This document shows, one piece after another, positions 36,391-44,782 of a stretch of 64,000 nt of DNA. The DNA lies in assembly GCF_000020485.1 (NCBI RefSeq), contig NC_011899.1:1086501-1150500 (forward strand), written 5' to 3'. A program made the position numbers and the translations under genes. Numbering within the stretch: the first letter of the stretch is position 1; every line of letters starts with the position of its first letter. Under the pieces are notes generated by a model that was given only the letters and a program-made list of their open reading frames with translations, was not told the origin of the DNA and did not search any database. Origin of the DNA: Halothermothrix orenii H 168. GTDB taxonomy: Bacteria; Bacillota; Halanaerobiia; Halanaerobiales; Halothermotrichaceae.

Positions 36391-37409
36391 TGATTGTGGT
36401 TATGAAGGATAATGCCAGTAAAAATGATATTGAAAAGGTAGTAAAGAGAATAGAAGAGCTGGGATATAAAACACATATTTCACGGGGTACTGAAATAACA
36501 CTTATTGGAATAATAGGAGAATTAAACCGTGAGGAGCTAATTGATTCTCTGGGGGCCTATCCCGGAATTGAAAGGTTGGTTCCTATTCAGGAGCCCTATA
36601 AACTGGCCGGGAAATCCTTTAATGACTCCAGATCCAGGATTAAAATTGGTGAAGATGTCGTTATTGGTGGTAAAGAAGTTGTAATGATGGCTGGTCCCTG
36701 TGCAGTTGAAAGTGAACAGCAGATTATTAATACAGCCCGGGCAGTAAAAAAGGCAGGTGCTAAAATTCTGAGGGGTGGGGCCTTTAAACCAAGAACCTCA
36801 CCCTACAGTTTTCAGGGTTTACATGAAAAGGGATTAAAATACCTTAAAAAAGCAGCCGAAGAGACTGGTTTAAAGGTAATAACAGAAGTAATGGACCCCA
36901 GGGATGTTGAATTAGTGGCCAGATATGCTGATATCTTTCAAATCGGGGCCAGGAATATGCAAAACTTTTTCCTGTTAAAGGAAGTTGGAAAAACAGATAA
37001 ACCGGTTATGTTGAAGCGTGGTATGAATGCTACTTATAAGGAATTTTTAATGGCAGCAGAGTATATTATGTCAGAAGGAAACCATGATGTCATATTATGC
37101 GAAAGGGGTATTAGAACTTTTGAAACATATACCCGTAATACCCTGGATCTGGTTAGTGTTCCTGTTTTAAATAAACTAAGCCACTTACCTGTTGTCATTG
37201 ACCCCAGTCATGGAACAGGTCAATGGGACCTGGTAGGCCCGGCAGCAAGAGGGGCAGTAGCTATAGGGGCAGATGGACTTATTATAGAAGTTCATCCTGA
37301 GCCGATTAATGCCTTAAGTGATGGACAGCAATCCCTTAAATTTGATAAATTTGAAGAACTGGTAGATGATCTGAAAAAGATTGCCAGGGCAATAGGTCGT
37401 GACCTATAA
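36390..37409 (+). CDS. aroF: 3-deoxy-7-phosphoheptulonate synthase (DAHP synthase)
   Basis: First step of the shikimate pathway. An N-terminal ferredoxin-like regulatory domain (about 1-70, [17 protein letters not shown]) precedes the TIM barrel, with [30 protein letters not shown] and [10 protein letters not shown]. The 339-residue length and the FL domain match the Thermotoga/Bacillus type. This domain is often the site of aromatic amino acid feedback (family knowledge). It is coupled to aroH and tyrA by one-base overlaps. Confidence 0.95.
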   Translation: MIVVMKDNASKNDIEKVVKRIEELGYKTHISRGTEITLIGIIGELNREELIDSLGAYPGIERLVPIQEPYKLAGKSFNDSRSRIKIGEDVVIGGKEVVMMAGPCAVESEQQIINTARAVKKAGAKILRGGAFKPRTSPYSFQGLHEKGLKYLKKAAEETGLKVITEVMDPRDVELVARYADIFQIGARNMQNFFLLKEVGKTDKPVMLKRGMNATYKEFLMAAEYIMSEGNHDVILCERGIRTFETYTRNTLDLVSVPVLNKLSHLPVVIDPSHGTGQWDLVGPAARGAVAIGADGLIIEVHPEPINALSDGQQSLKFDKFEELVDDLKKIARAIGRDL

Positions 37410-38284
37410 TGTACCGGGTTGGTATAATTGGACTGGGGTTAATGGGGGGCTCTCTCGGACTGGCCCTCCATAAATATCTACCAAATATCCAAGTATATGG
37501 TCAGGATATAAAAAAAGATAATATAGATTATTCAATAACACATGGTATTATTGATAAGGAATTAACCACTTCACAACTCAAAAATATGGATCTTATCTTT
37601 ATTGCCACCCCGGTGAGAAAAGTAGTGGGAGTTATAAAAGAAATATACCCTTATCTCAATTCAACTAAAACTATAATAACTGACATGGGAAGTACTAAAG
37701 CCGGTATTATAAAAGAAGTAACCAGGTTTTTTCCTGATTTAAAATTCATCGGGGGTCATCCCATGACCGGTAAGGAGACCAGTGGTCCTTCTGTTGCTGA
37801 CCCTGAGCTATTTAAAGACAAGAATTATATTCTGGTCACAGAGGGGAAAGATGCCGAAACCGGGATAATAGAAGACATCTTAATTAAAATAGGGGCCCGG
37901 ATTTATTATTTAAATCCCGAAGAACATGATTTTATGGTTTCCTTTACCAGCCATTTACCCCAGGTCATATCAACTCTGATGATAAATATCCTGACCAGAC
38001 TAGAAAAGGATTATAATGAAATTACCAATCTTATTGGAGGTGGCTTTCTGGATTTAACACGTATTGCAGCCAGTAATCCTGATATGTGGGTTGATATTTT
38101 TATTTCCAATAGAGATAATATTTTAAAACAAATTGATTTATTTATGACTGAATTTAATAAAATTAAGGTTTCACTAAGAAATAATGACGAAGAAGTACTT
38201 TATCGCTTTATGAAATCAGGGAGGCAGAGAAGAAAAGATTTAGAGAAGGTGATAACTGGTGGAACTCAAAATAAAAAAGAGTAA
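37409..38284 (+). CDS. tyrA: Prephenate dehydrogenase
   Basis: NAD-dependent oxidative decarboxylation of prephenate to 4-hydroxyphenylpyruvate on the tyrosine branch. The Rossmann loop is GIIGLGLMGGSLGLAL, with GGHPMTGKETSGP and a helical C-terminal domain (SFTSHLPQVISTLM). There is no ACT domain at 291 residues. It overlaps aroF by one base and aroA by 26 bp. Confidence 0.94.
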   Translation: MYRVGIIGLGLMGGSLGLALHKYLPNIQVYGQDIKKDNIDYSITHGIIDKELTTSQLKNMDLIFIATPVRKVVGVIKEIYPYLNSTKTIITDMGSTKAGIIKEVTRFFPDLKFIGGHPMTGKETSGPSVADPELFKDKNYILVTEGKDAETGIIEDILIKIGARIYYLNPEEHDFMVSFTSHLPQVISTLMINILTRLEKDYNEITNLIGGGFLDLTRIAASNPDMWVDIFISNRDNILKQIDLFMTEFNKIKVSLRNNDEEVLYRFMKSGRQRRKDLEKVITGGTQNKKE

Positions 38285-39551
38285 TCCCCTTAAGGGTGAA
38301 ATAAATATTCCAGGTGATAAATCTATCTCACATCGTTCGGTGATATTTACCTCTCTTGCAGAAGGAAGAAGTTTAATCAGGGGGTTTCTGGAAAGTGAGG
38401 ACTGTTTAAATACCCTCAGGGCTTTCCAGATGATGGGAGTTAATATTGAGAAGATAAAGCCTGGAGAATATATAGTAAATGGGGTTGGCCTTTATGGTTT
38501 AAAAGAGCCTGGTGATGTCATTGACTGCGGTAATTCCGGAACTGGTATGAGGCTTTTATGTGGTCTTCTGGCTCCCCAACCTTTCTATAGTGTGTTGACA
38601 GGTGATAACTCTCTTCGAAATAGACCGATGGGAAGAGTGGTAAACCCTTTAAGACAGATGGGGGCCAGTATCTGGTGCCGTGATGGGGGGTATGCCCCTT
38701 TAAGCATTAAGGGGGAGAAACTTGAGGGAATTTCCTACACTTTACCGGTTGCCAGTGCTCAGGTAAAATCCTCTCTGTTACTGGCAGGGTTGTATTCACA
38801 GGGAGATGTTTTTCTTACCGAACCAGGTCCCTCCCGGGACCATACCGAGAGAATGCTTAAGGGTTTTGGTGTAAAAGTTTATAAAAAAGGTAATTCTATA
38901 AAACTTCCCCATAGTGAGGACACTAAATTAACTCCCCAGGAGGTTTTAATACCCGGTGATATCTCTTCAGCTGCTTTTTTTATTGTTGCTTCTTTAATAA
39001 CACCGGGCAGTGAGATTCTCCTTAAAAATGTTGGTCTAAACCCGACCAGATGTGGTATAATTGATGTTGTAAGGCAGATGGGAGGGAACCTTGAATTGTT
39101 AAATGTAAGAGAGGTTAATGGGGAGAAATCAGCTGATATTTTAGTAAAATATAGTGAGTTAGAGGGTGTTCATATTGATGGAGATATTATACCGAGACTT
39201 ATAGATGAAATACCGGTTATCGCAGTTCTGGCGTCCCAGGCCCGTGGGGAAACAGTTATTAGAGATGCTGCAGAATTAAAGGTTAAAGAGACTGATAGAA
39301 TCAAGGCTACCGTTACTGAACTCGGTAAATCAGGGGTTGATATTGAAGAATTACCTGATGGCATGGTTATTAAAGGCCCCTGTTCTATTATAGGGGGAGT
39401 AAAATTAGAGAGCTATAAAGACCACAGAATAGCCATGTCCCTGGCTGTAGCTGGACTGTTAGCTGAAGAACAGATTACTATTAAAAATAGTGAGTGTATT
39501 AACACATCTTTCCCGCAATTCAATAAACTATTACAGAAATTAATTCAATAA
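38259..39551 (+). CDS. aroA: 3-phosphoshikimate 1-carboxyvinyltransferase (EPSP synthase)
   Basis: Sixth step of the shikimate pathway. Substrate-binding motifs are PGDKSISHRSVIF, the GNSGTGMRLLCGLLA loop, the arginine in TGDNSLRNRPMGR and KVKETDRI with DHRIAMSLAV near the end. The length of 430 residues is normal. The motif near residue 95 (NSGTGMR) has Gly where glyphosate-sensitive enzymes often have Gly-Thr-Ala, so class cannot be assigned by eye. It starts with GTG at 38259 within tyrA. Confidence 0.95.
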   Translation: MELKIKKSNPLKGEINIPGDKSISHRSVIFTSLAEGRSLIRGFLESEDCLNTLRAFQMMGVNIEKIKPGEYIVNGVGLYGLKEPGDVIDCGNSGTGMRLLCGLLAPQPFYSVLTGDNSLRNRPMGRVVNPLRQMGASIWCRDGGYAPLSIKGEKLEGISYTLPVASAQVKSSLLLAGLYSQGDVFLTEPGPSRDHTERMLKGFGVKVYKKGNSIKLPHSEDTKLTPQEVLIPGDISSAAFFIVASLITPGSEILLKNVGLNPTRCGIIDVVRQMGGNLELLNVREVNGEKSADILVKYSELEGVHIDGDIIPRLIDEIPVIAVLASQARGETVIRDAAELKVKETDRIKATVTELGKSGVDIEELPDGMVIKGPCSIIGGVKLESYKDHRIAMSLAVAGLLAEEQITIKNSECINTSFPQFNKLLQKLIQ

Positions 39552-39565
39552 TACAGGTGATGAAG

Positions 39566-40516
39566 ATGAAGAAAAACCTTGAGTATTTTTATGTACTTTT
39601 TTTAATTCCTTTTTTATGGGGTAGTACTTTTTTGTTTACCAAGGTATGCCTCCGGTTTTTTCCACCGGTTTTTCTGGGGGGTTTGAGATATTTAACAGGT
39701 GGTTTAATATTTGCAATAATATTGATTTTAAAGTATGGATACAGTCATACAATAACTACAATTAAAAGAAATTTTGCTGGTATTGTCCTGGTTGGGTTTA
39801 CCGGGGTAACGATAGCTGTTCTTTTTCAAAATCTGGGTTTGATGTATACAACAGCTTCTTCAGCAGCTCTATTAAACTCATTTGAACCGGTAATGGTTTT
39901 TTTCTTATCTATCTTAATCCTGAAAGAGAAAGCAACCCTTAATAAAATACTGGGATTAATTATTGGTTTTTTAGGTGTTATTATAATAATTAGTAATGGT
40001 AATTTAAGTAGTTTATTTTCTTTAAACACTAATTTATTAGGAAATCTATTAATGCTTGTATCACTTCTTGGTTATTCTTTTTATACTATAATCGGAAAAA
40101 TTGTCTTAAATGATACTCCGCCCCTGATTGTAGTTGGAGTAAGTACCCTGTTCGGGGGTATTACCCTTTTAATACCTTCATTTTTTCTGGAGCAAATTCC
40201 TGATTTGACTTTAACTCCTCCTGAAGTATGGTTCAGCTTTATTTATATGGCTACATTACCAACGTGTTTAGCCTATTATCTCTATTTTAAATTATTACAG
40301 AACATAAATGCCTCTAAAACTGTTGGTATCATCTTGATGATTCCTCTTTATGGTTCTGGACTGGGAATACTTATTCTAAAGGAACCAGTCAATCCCTGGT
40401 TTGTTCTGGGAAGTATTTTGGTTCTGACAGGGGCCTGGTTAACCGAATCAGGCAAAAAAATATTGAATTATGTGAGGAATATAAGAAAGTATTTTGAGCC
40501 TGCTCAGGTAGAATAA
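39566..40516 (+). CDS. EamA/DMT family permease
   Basis: Ten-helix drug/metabolite transporter family protein of about 316 residues, with two EamA repeats (about 10-140 and 155-300). Typical features are the FLWGSTFLFTKV start and the GxxGxGLGILILKEP block near the end. The substrate is unknown; placement at the end of the aro genes hints at an aromatic compound or amino acid, which is inference only. Starts at GTG 39557, ATG 39560 or ATG 39566 are all possible; the last has AGGTGA at a suitable distance. Confidence 0.85.
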   Translation: MKKNLEYFYVLFLIPFLWGSTFLFTKVCLRFFPPVFLGGLRYLTGGLIFAIILILKYGYSHTITTIKRNFAGIVLVGFTGVTIAVLFQNLGLMYTTASSAALLNSFEPVMVFFLSILILKEKATLNKILGLIIGFLGVIIIISNGNLSSLFSLNTNLLGNLLMLVSLLGYSFYTIIGKIVLNDTPPLIVVGVSTLFGGITLLIPSFFLEQIPDLTLTPPEVWFSFIYMATLPTCLAYYLYFKLLQNINASKTVGIILMIPLYGSGLGILILKEPVNPWFVLGSILVLTGAWLTESGKKILNYVRNIRKYFEPAQVE

Positions 40517-40622
40517 AGATGCATACAAGACCGGTTGATATTATAACAAATATATAACTGAAATTATTACATTCCTCTGGATTAATTAGCTGGACAAGTT
40601 TATTTTACGTGAGGTGGTAGTT

Positions 40623-41309
40623 ATGAATAATGTAATAGCAATTGACGGACCAGCCGGGGCAGGAAAGAGTACTTTAGCCCGTTTATTGGCCCGGAAGCTT
40701 AAATACAGGTACTTAGATACCGGAGCAATGTACCGGGCCGTTACCTGGTTAGCGCTAAGGGAAAACATTGACCTTGACAATATTCAGGGGTTGACCAGCC
40801 TTGCCAATAACATAGATATAGAGTTTTCTCCACCTTCCGGGGATAGAAAAGGACGGATATATGTTAATGGTAATGATGTTACTGAGGAGATAAGAACACC
40901 ACTTATTAATAAAAATGTGTCAAAGGTGGCCAGGGTTAAAGGTGTCAGGGACGCCATGGTCAGGCAACAGAGGAAACTGGCTCAAGGTGGCCATATTATT
41001 ATTGATGGTCGTGATATAGGTACCAGGGTAGTTCCTGATGCTGAATTTAAATTCTTTATTACGGCTTCATTAGAGGAGCGGGCCAGAAGGCGTTATACTG
41101 AACTTAAAGAAAAGGGTACAGGGGTAAATTTTCAAGAGGTGAAAGCGGAAATAGCAAGGCGGGATAAAATTGATTCAGAACGGGAGTGTTCTCCCCTGAC
41201 CAAACCGGAGGACGCGTTTTTAATTGATACTACTGGTATGTCCATTGATGAGGTGTTAACCAGGGTTATTAATATTATCAGAACAGGGGGCCAGGATTTA
41301 AATGAATAA
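40623..41309 (+). CDS. cmk: Cytidylate kinase
   Basis: Phosphorylates CMP and dCMP. The P-loop is GPAGAGKSTLARLLA, with YLDTGAMYRAVTWLA, DGRDIGTRVVPDAE and RRYTELKEKG. The length of 228 residues is typical of the long bacterial form. The ATG at 40623 follows GAGGTGG. plsC follows with an 8-bp overlap. In many clostridia the order continues with ispH-rpsA, which here lies 6 kb further on. Confidence 0.96.
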   Translation: MNNVIAIDGPAGAGKSTLARLLARKLKYRYLDTGAMYRAVTWLALRENIDLDNIQGLTSLANNIDIEFSPPSGDRKGRIYVNGNDVTEEIRTPLINKNVSKVARVKGVRDAMVRQQRKLAQGGHIIIDGRDIGTRVVPDAEFKFFITASLEERARRRYTELKEKGTGVNFQEVKAEIARRDKIDSERECSPLTKPEDAFLIDTTGMSIDEVLTRVINIIRTGGQDLNE

Positions 41310-41928
41310 ATTAAGGCAGGTATTAGGAAAAGTATTATACTGGTTAGCCTATTCTATATTTAATATATATTTTCTTGTGGTACATAGATGGCAGGTTGTC
41401 GGGAAGGAGAACCGCCTGACAAAAGGACCACTTATTGTAATGTCCAACCATGTAAGTAATCTTGACCCACCTGTGGTTGGTTGTATAATGAATAGACAGG
41501 TTCATTTCATGGCTAAAAAGGAATTATTTGAAAATCCAGTATCCAGATGGGTATTTAATACCATCGGAACTTTTCCTGTAAAGAGAGGAAAACCTGATCG
41601 GAAAGCCCTTCGCCAGGCTTTTTCAATATTAAAACAGGAAAAAGTACTGGGAGTCTTTCCTGAAGGAACAAGACATCGTCAGGGAAAACCGGGTAAAGCC
41701 CGCCTGGGGGCAGTTATGATTGCTTTAAGGAGTGAAGCCCCGATTTTACCGGTGGGAATTAGATATGATGATGGTAAAAAGATCAGGGTATCTATCGGGG
41801 AACCATTTACCCTGGATGAATATTATGGACGAAAAGTAACCAGGGAAGAAATGAAAGAAGCCGGACAAATTATCATGGACAGGATAATACAGCAGCTTAA
41901 TAATATTGAACCGGGGTACGGCAAATAA
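41302..41928 (+). CDS. plsC: 1-acyl-sn-glycerol-3-phosphate acyltransferase
   Basis: Acylates lysophosphatidic acid to phosphatidic acid at the membrane. Motif I is H50-x4-D55 (SNHVSNLDPP), followed by KRGKPDRKA, the FPEGTRHRQG block and VGIRY. One hydrophobic segment lies near residues 11-28. The length of 208 residues is normal. It completes the set of lipid enzymes in this window (plsX, plsY, plsC). A terminator follows at 41974. Confidence 0.95.
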   Translation: MNKLRQVLGKVLYWLAYSIFNIYFLVVHRWQVVGKENRLTKGPLIVMSNHVSNLDPPVVGCIMNRQVHFMAKKELFENPVSRWVFNTIGTFPVKRGKPDRKALRQAFSILKQEKVLGVFPEGTRHRQGKPGKARLGAVMIALRSEAPILPVGIRYDDGKKIRVSIGEPFTLDEYYGRKVTREEMKEAGQIIMDRIIQQLNNIEPGYGK

Positions 41929-41973
41929 ATTATTAATTATATAAAACTAAAATAAATAATATGATAAACCATA

Positions 41974-42003
41974 AACCCTCCTTAAAACGGAGGGTTATTT
42001 TAT
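41974..42003 (+). terminator. Intrinsic terminator after plsC
   Basis: AACCCTCC (41974-41981) pairs with GGAGGGTT (41989-41996), followed by ATTTTATTTT. Confidence 0.88.
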
Positions 42004-42079
42004 TTTCTATTTTTAAATTAATACCCGGGTAATTTTTTTGCAGAATAAACTACAAAAATAACATAAAATAGTAAAAAAT

Positions 42080-42098
42080 AATAATGATTGTCATTAAT
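42080..42098 (+). promoter_or_regulatory. Fur-box-like palindrome before the LytS-type gene
   Basis: AATAATGATTGTCATTAAT matches the 19-bp Fur consensus GATAATGATAATCATTATC at about 14 positions by eye. It lies 55 bp upstream of the sensor kinase start. The score is moderate and AT-rich sequence raises chance hits. Confidence 0.4.
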
Positions 42099-42152
42099 GT
42101 AAACATATGTTATTATTAAACTGGATTAATATTGGAAGGAAGGGGGAAATTA

Positions 42153-43889
42153 ATGTCAGCTATAGATTTAGAAACAGGTCTTTTATTTATTTTAGTGAGA
42201 AATATGGGTGTTGTTGTCACTTTTGCCTATATATTAAGTATGACCAGGCTCTTTAAAAGATTTTTCTATGCCCCATTATCTCGAAAAGAAAAGATTTTTC
42301 TGGTCATTTTTTTTGGGCTCTTATCGGCATCAGGCACATATCTCAGTATATATATTATGGATGCTTATGCAAATATAAGGGCGATTGGGGCCGTAGTAGC
42401 TGGCTTTCTGGGAGGTCCCCTGATAGGGGTTCTGGTCGGGACTGTTGGTGGAATACACCGTTTTACGCTCGGGGGGTTTACAGCTCTGGCCTGTGCAATA
42501 GGAACCATGACTTCTGGTTTAATCGGTGGTTTATTTCATAAATCTTTTAAAAATCAACAAATTAATAGTAAGAATTCTTTTTATATTGGGGCAGTAGCTC
42601 TGATTATAGAGATGGTAATTGTAATTATATTTAGCAGACCAATTGAACTTGCCCTTCAACTGGTGTCGGTTATAAGTTTACCAATGATAATAGCCAATGC
42701 TGCAGGGATTTCATTATTTGTCAGTATTCTCAATAATGTTGAAAAGGAAAATGAAAATATTAAGGCAAAACAGGCGAGATTGACGCTGGATATTGCTAAT
42801 CAGACCATAAACTATTTCAGGGAGGGTTTAGCCCACGGCAGGGCTGTTAAAAAAGCATCAGAAATTATATTACAAAAAACAGGGGCTTCTGCAGTAGCAA
42901 TTACAGACAGAGAGAAGATTATTGCCTTTGCCGGTAAGGGTTCAGATCATCATTTTCCGGGAGAACCATTTTTAACTTCTGTTACCAGACAGACCATAAA
43001 TGAAGGTAAGGTTTCGGTGGCAAAAACTAAAAAAGAAGTCGGTTGTCCGGTTGAAAATTGTCCACTAGAGTCAGTCGTGGTAGCTCCACTGAAATGGGAT
43101 GGGAGAGTAATGGGGTCCTTAAAACTATACCATACAGAACGTAAATTATCTAAAGTTGATATAAGCCTGGCCGAGGGTATTTCAACCCTCTTATCTACCC
43201 AGATTCAGCTATCCCGTTTATCGGAACAGGCTAAATTAAAGACAGAAGCTGAATTAAAAGCCTTACAGGCCCAGGTGAATCCCCACTTTTTATTTAATTC
43301 ACTGAATACAATTGCCTCTTTTACAAGGACAGATCCAGAAAAAGCCAGGGAATTACTCCTGAGGCTATCCGATTTTTTTAGAACAACCCTTTCAAAGGGC
43401 CATGACCTGGTGTCATTAGAGACTGAAATTAAATCTGTCAGGAATTATTTCTTTTTAGAAAAAGCCAGGTTTGGAGAAAGGCTCGAATTAGTTATAAATA
43501 TTCCTGATGAATATATGTCGGTTATGATCCCCAGTTTTACCTTGCAGCCCCTTATTGAAAATGCTGTAAAACATGGTATATTTCCAAAAAATCGAAAGGG
43601 GAAAATAGACCTGTCAGTCCGTAGCAATGAAGATATTATTGAACTAATTGTAAGGGATAATGGGGTTGGTATTCCGGAAGAAGAATTAAAAATGGTCTTA
43701 AAAGAGGGTTATGGTAAAGGTTCCGGGATTGGTTTAAGTAACGTTATGGCCAGAATCAAGAATATTTTTGGTCCAGAGTATGGACTTACCATGGAGAGTG
43801 AAGAAAATACGGGGACCGAAGTTGTAATAAAAGTACCGTTACAGACAATTAAAAGAGAGGAGAACACCCCATGGAAATGCAGGCTTTAG
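42153..43889 (+). CDS. LytS-family sensor histidine kinase (5TM-5TMR, GAF)
   Basis: Membrane sensor kinase of 578 residues. The N-terminal part (about 1-200) holds six or so hydrophobic segments of the 5TMR_LYT type (GAVVAGFLGGPLIGVLVGTVGGI split across helices). A GAF-like domain (about 230-345) with three Cys in EVGCPVENCPLES follows. The kinase has QAQVNPHFLFNSLNTIASF with the phosphorylated His, an N box near ENAVKHGI and the glycine-rich GKGSGIGLSNV. Relatives (BtsS, LytS) sense pyruvate and control transporters. The ATG at 42153 follows GAAGGAAGGGGG. It overlaps the response regulator by 19 bp. Confidence 0.93.
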   Translation: MSAIDLETGLLFILVRNMGVVVTFAYILSMTRLFKRFFYAPLSRKEKIFLVIFFGLLSASGTYLSIYIMDAYANIRAIGAVVAGFLGGPLIGVLVGTVGGIHRFTLGGFTALACAIGTMTSGLIGGLFHKSFKNQQINSKNSFYIGAVALIIEMVIVIIFSRPIELALQLVSVISLPMIIANAAGISLFVSILNNVEKENENIKAKQARLTLDIANQTINYFREGLAHGRAVKKASEIILQKTGASAVAITDREKIIAFAGKGSDHHFPGEPFLTSVTRQTINEGKVSVAKTKKEVGCPVENCPLESVVVAPLKWDGRVMGSLKLYHTERKLSKVDISLAEGISTLLSTQIQLSRLSEQAKLKTEAELKALQAQVNPHFLFNSLNTIASFTRTDPEKARELLLRLSDFFRTTLSKGHDLVSLETEIKSVRNYFFLEKARFGERLELVINIPDEYMSVMIPSFTLQPLIENAVKHGIFPKNRKGKIDLSVRSNEDIIELIVRDNGVGIPEEELKMVLKEGYGKGSGIGLSNVMARIKNIFGPEYGLTMESEENTGTEVVIKVPLQTIKREENTPWKCRL

Positions 43890-44632
43890 TAGTTGACGAT
43901 GAAGCACCGGCCAGAAATGAGTTAATATTTATGCTTGAAAATAGTAAGGTTAATTTCCGGGTCAGGGAGGCAGATAATGGGAAAAAAGCCCTTGAGCTTG
44001 TAAATAATCATAATTTTGATGTGATTTTCCTGGATATTCAGATGCCTTCTTTAACCGGACTGGAAGTAGCTGCTGAAATTCTTAAGGTGGAGGATAAACC
44101 TGAAATTGTTTTTGTTACAGCTTATGATGAATATGCTATTAAGGCTTTTGAATTAAATGCTGTTGATTATTTACTGAAGCCATTTTCCAGGAAGCGTTTT
44201 GAGGAAACCATTAACCGGGTAATGAGTCATTCAAAAAAAGATAGAATAAAAGATACTATAAAAATAAATAAGGCTATTTCCCAATTAACCCCGGAATTAA
44301 AAAGGATACCGGTAAATTCAAAACGGGGACGGATTAAGTTATTAAAACCTTCAGAGATTTACTATGCCACAACTGAAGGGGGTAAGGTCTTTATAACATC
44401 TGAAGAGGGTGTATTTGAGTTTGCTAATGGATTAAAGGAGCTTGAAGAAATGTTAAACCTGCCCCAATTTTTTAGATGCCATCGAAGTTACCTTGTTAAT
44501 CTGTCTAAAGTAAAAGAACTGATTCCCTGGTTTAAAGGAAATTATTATCTTATTATTAATGATGAAAGTGAAGAGGAAATTCCGGTAGGGAGAACCAGGG
44601 TGAACGAGTTAAAGAAAAAATTAAATTTATAG
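43871..44632 (+). CDS. LytTR-family response regulator
   Basis: Two-domain regulator of 253 residues. The receiver domain has the phosphorylation site D55 in VIFLDIQMPS and the conserved Lys in LKPFSRKRF. The C-terminal LytTR DNA-binding domain (about 150-250) includes FFRCHRSYLVNLSKV. It is encoded with its kinase and directly upstream of cstA, like BtsSR-BtsT and LytSR systems. Two direct repeats 21 bp apart before cstA are likely binding sites. Confidence 0.94.
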   Translation: MEMQALVVDDEAPARNELIFMLENSKVNFRVREADNGKKALELVNNHNFDVIFLDIQMPSLTGLEVAAEILKVEDKPEIVFVTAYDEYAIKAFELNAVDYLLKPFSRKRFEETINRVMSHSKKDRIKDTIKINKAISQLTPELKRIPVNSKRGRIKLLKPSEIYYATTEGGKVFITSEEGVFEFANGLKELEEMLNLPQFFRCHRSYLVNLSKVKELIPWFKGNYYLIINDESEEEIPVGRTRVNELKKKLNL

Positions 44633-44644
44633 TTAAATTAATAG

Positions 44645-44682
44645 TATTTAAAATATATATTTTTATTTAAAATATATATTTT
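44645..44682. repeat. Exact 19-bp tandem duplication upstream of cstA
   Basis: TATTTAAAATATATATTTT occurs twice with no gap (44645-44663 and 44664-44682). It is AT-only and contains a palindromic core. It lies between the regulator gene and the direct repeats of the cstA promoter. Confidence 0.9.
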
Positions 44683-44711
44683 ACAGTTTGTCCCCCTATT
44701 TTTACAATTTA
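44680..44711 (+). promoter_or_regulatory. Candidate LytTR operator of cstA
   Basis: TTTACAGTTTG (44680-44690) and TTTACAATTTA (44701-44711) are direct repeats starting 21 bp apart, two helical turns. LytTR proteins typically bind two 9-bp direct repeats with about 12 bp between them. The site is 72 bp before the cstA ATG, leaving room for a -10 near 44720-44730. Confidence 0.6.
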
Positions 44712-44782
44712 GAGAAATTATATAGGTAATATCTTTGTTTTAAATTACAATTAAGGTGAAATATAAAACGGGGGGGACATAA

